Of a stretch of DNA of 64,000 bases, positions 8,608 to 15,135 are shown piece after piece. The notes beneath the pieces were generated by a model that did no database searches, was not told the DNA's origin, and saw only the letters and a list, made by a program, of their open reading frames with translations. The stretch's first letter is position 1. Each line of letters opens with the position of its first letter. The translations under genes and the position numbers were made by a program. The DNA comes from CAYMEK01 sp964389305 (GTDB taxonomy: Bacteria; Spirochaetota; Spirochaetia; SZUA-6; DRHE01): positions 1 through 64,000 of the forward strand of contig CAYMEK010000006.1 of NCBI GenBank assembly GCA_964389305.1, given 5' to 3'.

Positions 8608-9630
8608 CTAGCGGATGCCGCCAAGACGAGTCAACGGCCAGTAGCGAAAAAGCGCCCGGCCGAGGACCTTGTCCATTTGCACGGGTCCGAAATAGCGTGC
8701 GTCACGCGAATCGTCACGATTGTCGCCCATTGGAAAAATTCTGTCGCCCGGTACGTACCACCCACGTTCGAGCATCCGCCACTGGCCCTGGAATATCTGG
8801 CTGTAGGGTTTCAGTGCGTACAAGGTTTTATAGCGCCACTTTTCCACGTAGGCATTGTCGATCAGACTTCGCTGCCGCCAGGAAACCACCCCGCTGTCGT
8901 TCCTATCGATCGAGAAGTAGCGCCCCATAGCGGTTTCCTGTTCCTCGGAGGGTTGAAAACCGCTGTCAAGCAGGGCGAGTCCGATTCCCGCCTGCTTGAA
9001 GTACGGGTACTCATCCGCAGCGAACATGCGGCGGATCTTATAGCTGAGGCCGAGGTTTCTCTCAAGCTGCTCTTCCGGCATCCATTCGGCCTCTCCCGGC
9101 AGCAACAGCTCCACGTTTCCCTTGTTCAACCGCAGCCGATCACCCGGCATACCCACCGCTCTCTTAATCAGGAAATGATGCTTGGGATTGCCGAACTCGT
9201 CCCGATCAATATCCACGAGCGACAGGGTAAGCATGTAGATCACCCTCTGCAAAATATCTTTAAGCGGTCCAATCGGAATGTAGGAAGGATTCTCGAAGAT
9301 CACGACCTCTCCGCGCCGAGGTTTTCTAAATCCGGGCAGCTTCATCATTCCCGGAATCAGCTCCGGCCCGTAGACCAGCTTGTTAACGAAAATACGGTCA
9401 CCGATCTGCAGCGTCGAGACCATGGATTGCGACGGGATCTGATAGGCTTGAATGAGAAATTGGTTGATCAGCAGTACTATGAGAACTGCCGACAGGATCG
9501 CTTCCAGCCAATCAAGAATCGGATTCTTCTGCTTCTGTTTCTCTTTTTTGGCCAGCCTTCGTCTTTTACGCCAGGTCAGAAATCTCTCGGTTCCCCTCTG
9601 AAGGCTATTACTCCATTGTTTCCAGTTCAT
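8608..9630 (-). CDS. lepB: Signal peptidase I (first tandem copy, long form)
   Basis: A 340-residue signal peptidase I with a very basic N-terminus (RKRRRLAKKEKQKQK) before one transmembrane segment (about residues 43-62). The catalytic Ser69 is in IPSQSMVSTLQIGDR and Lys156 in LIKRAVGMPGDRL; the C-terminal box is FPMGDNRDDSRDARYFGP. It is about 90 residues longer than the neighbour, largely because of an insertion between the Lys box and the GDN box (about residues 170-280). It is the first gene of the operon and diverges from the PEGA/FGE gene across a 138-base gap. A weak GAGAG lies upstream of ATG 9630. Confidence 0.94.
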   Translation of the reverse strand: MNWKQWSNSLQRGTERFLTWRKRRRLAKKEKQKQKNPILDWLEAILSAVLIVLLINQFLIQAYQIPSQSMVSTLQIGDRIFVNKLVYGPELIPGMMKLPGFRKPRRGEVVIFENPSYIPIGPLKDILQRVIYMLTLSLVDIDRDEFGNPKHHFLIKRAVGMPGDRLRLNKGNVELLLPGEAEWMPEEQLERNLGLSYKIRRMFAADEYPYFKQAGIGLALLDSGFQPSEEQETAMGRYFSIDRNDSGVVSWRQRSLIDNAYVEKWRYKTLYALKPYSQIFQGQWRMLERGWYVPGDRIFPMGDNRDDSRDARYFGPVQMDKVLGRALFRYWPLTRLGGIR

Positions 9631-9727
9631 GTATTCTCTCGAGGCCTACCGTCGTTGCACCCGCATCTTTTCTTCCTTCAACCGCACGTGCACAATCATC
9701 GTTATTAGTAGCACAGATCGCCGTGGA

Positions 9728-9756
9728 TTGACAAGGCAACAGGCGGTTTCTATAAT
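9728..9756 (+). promoter_or_regulatory. Perfect consensus sigma-70 promoter, near-leaderless
   Basis: TTGACA at 9728-9733 and TATAAT at 9751-9756 are separated by exactly 17 bases, so both hexamers match the consensus fully. Transcription should start near 9762-9764, only five to seven bases before the ATG at 9769. No Shine-Dalgarno sequence fits in that space. Confidence 0.8.
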
Positions 9757-9768
9757 TGCCTGAACGCG

Positions 9769-11424
9769 ATGTCAAGGAAAAAACGGAAAGCGCCAAAAGG
9801 AAAACCTCAAGCAAAGGAATCCGTAGACAATCAGATCGAGGTGAAGCTGCACAGGTTTCTGGGCATTGCTCCCGGCGTCTACCTCACAGTGCTGTACGGC
9901 CTGGCGGTTGCCTTCATTCTGTTCATGCTTTTTTTCTATAAGGGTATTCGAGATCGCGGTGTCTATCTTGATCTTACCACCTTTCCATCAGGCGCTTCCG
10001 TGCGTATAGACGATGCTTATGAAGGCTCCTCCCCCTGTGAAGTGCTGGTCAAAAAAGGATTCCACCGGATAACTATTTCCAAACCTTATTTCGATACCGA
10101 GACTTTTGAAGAAACATTTGCAGGACCTGTTTTTGCTACCCTGTTTATTCGACCACGCCGGGTAATGAGCGTAGATCTGCGCCTGGAAGACCCCGCGGGC
10201 ATGGTACAATATGCGCTGGAAGATTTCGCATCCACTCCGTATATCCCGGAAATTCTGACTGAAACAGTGTTGTCCGGGTATAAATCCAGTAGTGCCAGGG
10301 ATGAACTGTATTTTTTCGTCGACAAATCAAAGTATTTTGTTACCAACCCCTTGCAGCTTCACCAGTATTTGTATGGGGCATCCCTGCTTGCCGCAAGCAT
10401 ACAGGTAGTGACACCGTCCAGTTTGCTTTCGACCGTTAACCAAATTGTACATCTAAAACAAAAGTATGAAAATTTCCCTTTTTGGTTGACGGCTGTTCTG
10501 CCGAAAGAGGAAGCTCAGCGTGTTGCCGGCACATCCTGGTTTACCGGATTCTTAAGCCGGTATAGGGACCGCTTAGCAGAAGAGCTGCAAAGGGCAGCGG
10601 CGGCCAACGAGTCTCTTCGGCGCTCGCCCGGCAAGCCCGTCCGGATTCAAGGACTGCTTTTCTACCCCGTTCCAGATGGAGTTGCCCTACAGGGAGCGCG
10701 CGAAAGATCAACACTGAATGTACAAATTCCTTATCCCGTTCAAATAGATTCATTCTGGATGTCCGAGACCGAGGTCTCCAACGATCAGTATCGAAGATTT
10801 CTGGATGATAATCCGGAATGGAAGCCGGCCAATCTCCCGCAATTGACGGAGAAAGGACTTGTCGAGGAAAATTATCTGGTCGGATGGCAGGAGAATCCAG
10901 GCTGGGAAGAGCTTCCGGTAACGAATGTTTCTTTTCACGCAGCCCAGGCTTTCTGCCGCTGGTTTTCCAGCAAGCTTCCCGCCGGTTTCGAGGGGTATAG
11001 CGCCCGCCTGCCTTTCGAGTCCGAGTGGGAATGGGCTGCCCGCGGCGGCTTGATTGCCAGAGACTATCCTCGTGGCAGCCACCCGGATGGAGAGCGCTTC
11101 TTCAAGCCTGGGATCTCAGGAGCGGCTCCGGTGGGAAGCTCGCCCCCCAATGGATACGGACTGCGAGACATGATGGGCAACGTGTGGGAATGGTGCCTGG
11201 ACTGGTATTCACCGGTTAACTATATGCTCACCTCCTGGCGGGCCGAAGCCAATAATTTCGATAGCAGTTACCAAGTGCCCTTCGGCGCGGAAAAGGTTAT
11301 TCGGGGTGGTTCCTGGGCCAATGAAGAAGAGCTGATTACTGTGTCGTCCAGGGGCGCTCAGCCTCCGCAGTGGTGTACCCCCTACCTGGGATTCCGCATC
11401 ATGCTGTCGAGGTATTCTCCTTGA
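9769..11424 (+). CDS. PEGA-domain and formylglycine-generating-enzyme-like membrane protein
   Basis: A 551-residue protein. A lysine-rich N-terminus precedes one transmembrane helix (about residues 42-64, YLTVLYGLAVAFILFMLFF). A PEGA domain follows at about residues 68-110 (LTTFPSGASVRIDDAYEGSSP). The C-terminal third is an FGE-sulfatase/SUMF1-like fold: MSETEVSNDQYRRFL, LPFESEWEWAARGG, GNVWEWCLDWYSP, VIRGGSWANEEE and LGFRIM. Bacterial proteins of this architecture are usually envelope-anchored, and most SUMF1-like domains of this kind have no proven formylglycine activity, so I claim the fold only. The gene is driven by a consensus promoter almost touching its start, and its stop overlaps the TTG start of smpB. 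Confidence 0.85.
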   Translation: MSRKKRKAPKGKPQAKESVDNQIEVKLHRFLGIAPGVYLTVLYGLAVAFILFMLFFYKGIRDRGVYLDLTTFPSGASVRIDDAYEGSSPCEVLVKKGFHRITISKPYFDTETFEETFAGPVFATLFIRPRRVMSVDLRLEDPAGMVQYALEDFASTPYIPEILTETVLSGYKSSSARDELYFFVDKSKYFVTNPLQLHQYLYGASLLAASIQVVTPSSLLSTVNQIVHLKQKYENFPFWLTAVLPKEEAQRVAGTSWFTGFLSRYRDRLAEELQRAAAANESLRRSPGKPVRIQGLLFYPVPDGVALQGARERSTLNVQIPYPVQIDSFWMSETEVSNDQYRRFLDDNPEWKPANLPQLTEKGLVEENYLVGWQENPGWEELPVTNVSFHAAQAFCRWFSSKLPAGFEGYSARLPFESEWEWAARGGLIARDYPRGSHPDGERFFKPGISGAAPVGSSPPNGYGLRDMMGNVWEWCLDWYSPVNYMLTSWRAEANNFDSSYQVPFGAEKVIRGGSWANEEELITVSSRGAQPPQWCTPYLGFRIMLSRYSP

Positions 11425-11882
11425 GAGAAACGAAAAAAGTCCTGGCTGTAAACAGAAAAGCCCGTTTCAACTACGCTATTGAAGATACCGTCGATTGCGG
11501 CATCGAGCTGAAGGGAACCGAAGTCAAATCAATGAAAGAAGGCAGTTTTTCCTTTAGCGATTCCTATGCCAAGATCGAAAACGGTGAGCTTTGGCTGGTT
11601 GGACTGCATATCACTCCCTATCGATTCGGCAATATCTATAATCACGAACCTGACCGTACAAGAAAGCTCCTGGTACATCGACAGGAGATCAAACGGCTTA
11701 ACCGCAAGGTCAGGGAACGCGGCTTGACTCTGGTCCCCATCTCGTTTTATCTTTCTAGAGGATTGGTAAAGCTCGAGCTCGGTATCTGTCGGGGGAAAAA
11801 GACCTTCGATAAGCGTGAAGAGATCAAAAGAAGGGATCTAAAGCGCGAAGCCGAACGAGAATTACGCTACAAGGAGTATTAA
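11421..11882 (+). CDS. smpB: SsrA-binding protein SmpB
   Basis: A 153-residue trans-translation factor that binds tmRNA and carries it to stalled ribosomes. Recognisable stretches are NRKARFNYAIEDTVDCGIEL, GTEVKSMKEG, FSDSYAKIENGELWL and the basic tail KKTFDKREEIKRRDLKRE. I chose the TTG at 11421: it overlaps the TGA of the previous gene (11422-11424), has GAGG at 11409-11412 with an eight-base spacer, and gives the normal SmpB length. The frame is open further upstream to an ATG at 11370, but that extension lies inside the previous gene and does not resemble SmpB. The tmRNA gene begins ten bases downstream, so the two partners are adjacent. Confidence 0.95.
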   Translation: MRETKKVLAVNRKARFNYAIEDTVDCGIELKGTEVKSMKEGSFSFSDSYAKIENGELWLVGLHITPYRFGNIYNHEPDRTRKLLVHRQEIKRLNRKVRERGLTLVPISFYLSRGLVKLELGICRGKKTFDKREEIKRRDLKREAERELRYKEY

Positions 11883-11891
11883 TAATTAACT

Positions 11892-12244
11892 GGGGGTGTA
11901 CCGGATTCGACTGGGGTTTGTTGGACCAGGGACTGCAGGTGGAGCGCCAATCTCCTAAAAATGGCACAAAATATAACTGCCAACGAACCTGAATTGGCAC
12001 TGGCTGCATAATCAAGTGCGGTCACGGGTCTCCGGGGCGCTGTTCCGAGCCCTGGATAAGCCTGTCATAAATCGGGACTCACCTTCCTGAAGAGCCGCAT
12101 ACAGGCGGGGACAGTTAATGCGGCAAACGGCGAGCGTAAGGTTTTAAGCCGTTGTGCCTGCTCGCCGGCAGTCAAACAACGGATAAACCTGTAGAGGTTT
12201 CTGGGACGCGCTTCAGGACGCGGGTTCGATTCCCGCCACCTCCA
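11892..12244 (+). ncRNA. ssrA: Transfer-messenger RNA (tmRNA)
   Basis: The 5' end GGGGGTGTACCGGATTCGAC and the 3' end with GGGTTCGATTCCC and a terminal CCA form the tRNA-like domain; the acceptor strands GGGGGTG and CACCTCC pair with one G-U. The length is 353 bases, normal for a one-piece tmRNA. An open frame at 11964-12008 encodes the tag AQNITANEPELALAA, ending in the expected LALAA, followed by TAA. The assigned resume codon is the GCA after AAAATG. The 3' part holds GC-rich segments that should form pseudoknots. It follows smpB by nine bases. Confidence 0.95.
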
Positions 12245-12254
12245 TCGAACTGAC

Positions 12255-12572
12255 TCAAGTGGCCGGCTCTTTTACCATTTGAATGGCGTCGTGCACGTTG
12301 AGCATTCTCATTATATCGCCTACGGAATCGGGATAGCCGCAGATTCGAATAACCCTGTTCTGGACCGCTAGGTTCTTGTGACATTGAAGAATGTGCCCTA
12401 TGAACAACGAACTCACATCAAGAACCTTGGTCAGGTCTAGAGTGATGATGCGATAGGAGCTGTTCTGCAGAGAGTCGAGCGCCTTTTCAAATAGCCGAAC
12501 CGCGTCTCCGGTCATCGATCCGGAGATGATCAATACGATTTCCTGATTTGACTTTTTTTTTGTTTCGAACAT
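12255..12572 (-). CDS. STAS-domain protein (anti-sigma factor antagonist-like)
   Basis: A 105-residue single STAS domain. The core reads IITLDLTKVLDVSSLFIGHILQCHK in two overlapping pieces: the strand RIITLDLTKV and then the switch loop LDVSSLFIGH, where Ser54 or Ser55 occupies the usual phosphorylated position. Such proteins bind and release an anti-sigma or kinase partner according to phosphorylation. No partner kinase or sigma factor is next to it, so the system is unknown; it could also be a MlaB-like lipid-transport STAS protein, which is less likely away from mla genes. It converges on ssrA with a ten-base gap and lies downstream of argA on the same strand. Confidence 0.82.
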   Translation of the reverse strand: MFETKKKSNQEIVLIISGSMTGDAVRLFEKALDSLQNSSYRIITLDLTKVLDVSSLFIGHILQCHKNLAVQNRVIRICGYPDSVGDIMRMLNVHDAIQMVKEPAT

Positions 12573-12606
12573 AGTCTGATCTTACCCGGGCCTAGTCATT
12601 ATTTCA

Positions 12607-12635
12607 ATTATAATGTGAACAGGGCACAAATAGAA
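12607..12635 (-). promoter_or_regulatory. Candidate promoter for the STAS gene
   Basis: Read on the minus strand, TATAAT (12607-12612) is a perfect -10 hexamer. The -35 at 17 bases is TTCTAT, which is weak. The predicted start lies about 28 bases before ATG 12572. Confidence 0.4.
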
Positions 12636-12659
12636 GCGGGCACAGCGTAAATTCCCGCT
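12635..12659 (-). terminator. Weak hairpin after argA
   Basis: On the minus strand AGCGGG and CCCGCT form a six-pair stem just after the argA stop, followed by TCTATTTG, which is only moderately U-rich. It may partly separate argA from the STAS gene. Confidence 0.35.
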
Positions 12660-12665
12660 CCTGTG

Positions 12666-14018
12666 TCAGGCTAGAACTCTAAACTCGTCCACATCAAGGA
12701 GCAGCACGCGAGAGTTTCGACGTCGGTTGTAATCATTGCGCTTTCCCGGCGGCAGGTCCTCGATCCCGCCCTCGATGAAGCCAAACTGCAGGAACCAGTC
12801 CGTCGTCTGGGTGGTCAGTACATAAAGCTTCTTGAGCTTATGGCCTCGAGCCCGGTCGATCAGAAACGATAGAATCCTCTTTCCCGTTCCCATTCCCGCG
12901 TACGTCTCATCGACAGCTATCCCGGCAATTTCCCCCTTATCCTTCTGTTCATTCGAGATGTGCAGCGCACCGCAGGCATGGATAATGCCGTCTACTTCAT
13001 AGACGACATAGTCGTCATATCGCCCGGCAAGATCCCCCTCATCCCGAGGAAGCAGAATTTCTCTGTCCATAAAGGGTTGCATGATGCGCAGGACCTCAGG
13101 AATATCAGCGAGGCGCATTTGACGGATATTCTCATGCTGGTTGGTGTACACCATGGTTCCGCAACCGCGGCTGGAGAATATCTCCTTCAAGATCACTCCC
13201 TCGATTCCCCCGTTTATAATGTGAACCCTGGCGACGCCCGCTGCGCAGGCCTGACAAGCGTGATCAAGCAGCTCGATCACCTCGTCATAGGGTTTTACCG
13301 CATTGAGCTGCACTAGCTTCTCGGTCTGCCTGACCGTGAGATGGGTGACCAGTCCCCCCGTGGATATAGTGACTCCGTCCGGAAGAGCGTACTCATCTGC
13401 GCTCACCCCCCGGTGGGCGCAGATGTAAAACAGCTTCTCTGCAACCAGGCTCTTGGCCAGAATACAGGCCAGCTCGTTAGAAGAAATATTATATGGCTTG
13501 CCGCTTGTACTCCAACCGATATTGGGAAAAATCGGAATCAACCCGTCCTCCAGCGCTTTACGCACCAGCGCGACATCCACCCTCTCCACGGTGCCCGTGT
13601 CCTGGTAATCGACGCCATGTCGAACCCCAAGGCTCCTGGCCCGAACCCAGTTGCCGATGATGGCGCTAGCGTTATTCTCTGCGAGCTGAGTCATAAGCCG
13701 GTTCGACACGTCAAAGGCGGCCATCTTGACGAAAGGAATGGCCTCGGGCGTGGAAATACGCACTCCTTCGACCGTTTTCCAGGCAATATGGTAGCGAGTC
13801 AATACCTCGTCGATCCTCTCCTTGGCTCCCGGCACCAGGACTATCTGGATGCCCTGTCTATGCAGCAAAACAAGATCCTTCACCAACATGGGAAAGTGTG
13901 GATGATTCATCACCGAGCAGTCGATCTTAATAACGATTGTTTTGCCCTTGAAAAGCTGTACGTATCCCAATACCTGGCGGATAAGCTCCACCTGTTCCTG
14001 TAGCTTATGCCCTTCCAT
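12666..14018 (-). CDS. argA: N-acetylglutamate synthase (amino-acid N-acetyltransferase)
   Basis: The two-domain ArgA architecture is clear: an N-terminal amino-acid-kinase-like domain (FKGKTIVIKIDCSVM, LVPGAKERIDE, ISTGGLVTHLT, and GGIEGVILKEIF near residue 275) and a C-terminal GNAT domain (ADIPEVLRIMQPFMD, IAVDETYAGMGTGKRILSFLID). It catalyses acetyl-CoA plus glutamate to N-acetylglutamate, the first step of arginine biosynthesis; in many ArgA proteins the kinase-like domain binds arginine. Three possible starts lie close together: TTG 14027, ATG 14024 and ATG 14018. I prefer 14018 because the promoter hexamers place the transcript start there. No other arg gene lies in the window. Confidence 0.9.
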   Translation of the reverse strand: MEGHKLQEQVELIRQVLGYVQLFKGKTIVIKIDCSVMNHPHFPMLVKDLVLLHRQGIQIVLVPGAKERIDEVLTRYHIAWKTVEGVRISTPEAIPFVKMAAFDVSNRLMTQLAENNASAIIGNWVRARSLGVRHGVDYQDTGTVERVDVALVRKALEDGLIPIFPNIGWSTSGKPYNISSNELACILAKSLVAEKLFYICAHRGVSADEYALPDGVTISTGGLVTHLTVRQTEKLVQLNAVKPYDEVIELLDHACQACAAGVARVHIINGGIEGVILKEIFSSRGCGTMVYTNQHENIRQMRLADIPEVLRIMQPFMDREILLPRDEGDLAGRYDDYVVYEVDGIIHACGALHISNEQKDKGEIAGIAVDETYAGMGTGKRILSFLIDRARGHKLKKLYVLTTQTTDWFLQFGFIEGGIEDLPPGKRNDYNRRRNSRVLLLDVDEFRVLA

Positions 14019-14025
14019 ATTCATC

Positions 14026-14054
14026 AATTAACGATACCGATGCTTCTATGTCAA
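14026..14054 (-). promoter_or_regulatory. Promoter of argA, apparently leaderless
   Basis: On the minus strand TTGACA (14049-14054) is a perfect -35, followed after 17 bases by TTAATT (14026-14031), a weak -10. The expected start at about 14018-14020 coincides with the ATG at 14018. No Shine-Dalgarno sequence is present. Confidence 0.55.
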
Positions 14055-14101
14055 GTTGTTATTATCCTTTGTCTCGCAGCCGAGGAACTGAGAAAATATG
14101 C

Positions 14102-14130
14102 TTGCTCGAATAGTAGTTACCGGCTATGGT
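14102..14130 (+). promoter_or_regulatory. Candidate promoter for the lipid kinase gene
   Basis: TTGCTC (14102-14107) and TATGGT (14125-14130) are separated by 17 bases, with four of six matches each. The predicted transcript start near 14137 lies before the GGAGG at 14151, supporting the TTG start at 14167. Confidence 0.42.
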
Positions 14131-14166
14131 GTGGTTACTCTACGGCAAAGGGAGGGTCGGATTCTT

Positions 14167-15096
14167 TTGGAGATCCGGGCTTTTTTCATAGTCAACCCCC
14201 ATTCAGGCAGCTCGAGCACGGGTCGGCAGTGGCCTGAATGGCGGAAGCTGATAGAGAGGAGGATGGGCCGTGCCGATTTTTCCTACACTCGGGCAACGAT
14301 GCACGCAGCCGAGCTGGCCCGTACAGCCATCGAAAAGGGATACACCAGAATTGTGGCGGTGGGTGGCGACGGAACGCTGAATGAAGTCCTTAACGGCTTC
14401 TTTCGCAGCGGATCGTCAATCCCTCAGGAAGCTGCGCTCGCCTACATTCCCAATGGAACCGGAGCTGATTTTGCTCGTTCGGTAGACTTCCACGGGGGGA
14501 CGATAGAGGAACACGTCGAGCGGATCGCTTCCGGCGATATCAGGCACATCGACTGCGGAGAGGTACATTTTTATGACACCGCTGGAGAGGAAACCAGTCG
14601 CCTTTTCATTAATGAGTCGAGCCTGGGCTTCTCGGCGGAGACCGCAGCCGCCGTGAACAGGGCGTCCAAGCATCTGCGGGGCAGGCTCCCCTTTCTAATC
14701 GGTGTTGCTCGCTGCCTCAGCAGACTTCGAAACCCCCTGTTCCGGATCGCGATCGATGGCAAGGTAGTGCACGAGGGGGCCACCCTGCTGGTAGCGGTCA
14801 CTAATGGCCGTTATTTCGGCGGCGGGATGAAGATCGCCCCTCTGGCGGAGGTGGCCGACGGCCTGCTGGACATCATCGTCATTGGGGCGATGCGCCGGTT
14901 AACCCTGATGCGCAAAATAAAATCGATTTACTCCGGGCGGCATCTGGATGAACCGGAAGTCACGGCATTTCGGGGCCGAGTAGTGCACATTACCGCTCCC
15001 GAGGAAGAGGTTCTCCTCGAAATGGACGGAGAACAGCCCGGGAAGCTGGCTGCTAACTACCGGGTGTCGAAGAAACTGGCGCCCTTTGTCTGCTAA
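14167..15096 (+). CDS. Diacylglycerol kinase family (YegS/DagK-like) lipid kinase
   Basis: A kinase of the DAGK catalytic superfamily. It begins with AFFIVNPHSGSSSTGRQW, then RIVAVGGDGTLNEVLNGF (the nucleotide-binding GGDGT motif), AYIPNGTGADFARS and a C-terminal YFGGGMKIAPLAEVADGLLD, all typical. Members phosphorylate diacylglycerol or a related lipid at the cytoplasmic membrane face; the exact substrate cannot be read. I chose TTG 14167, with GGAGG at 14151-14155 and an 11-base spacer, because it puts the conserved first strand at residue 4, as in the family. An ATG at 14098 in the same frame would add 23 residues that do not look like the family and lie upstream of the predicted promoter. 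Confidence 0.88.
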   Translation: MEIRAFFIVNPHSGSSSTGRQWPEWRKLIERRMGRADFSYTRATMHAAELARTAIEKGYTRIVAVGGDGTLNEVLNGFFRSGSSIPQEAALAYIPNGTGADFARSVDFHGGTIEEHVERIASGDIRHIDCGEVHFYDTAGEETSRLFINESSLGFSAETAAAVNRASKHLRGRLPFLIGVARCLSRLRNPLFRIAIDGKVVHEGATLLVAVTNGRYFGGGMKIAPLAEVADGLLDIIVIGAMRRLTLMRKIKSIYSGRHLDEPEVTAFRGRVVHITAPEEEVLLEMDGEQPGKLAANYRVSKKLAPFVC

Positions 15097-15135
15097 TAAG
15101 CTTTTTTCGATATCGCGATTTTCCTAAGCCCGGAC

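Noticed and set aside
8677..9708. 343-codon open frame on the plus strand opposite the long lepB
   Set aside because: It lies wholly antisense to a clearly conserved signal peptidase, has no protein-like composition, and looks like a GC-rich shadow frame.
12160..12260. A free-standing tRNA near 12200
   Set aside because: The T-arm and CCA there are the 3' part of the tmRNA, which pairs with the GGGGGTG at 11892.
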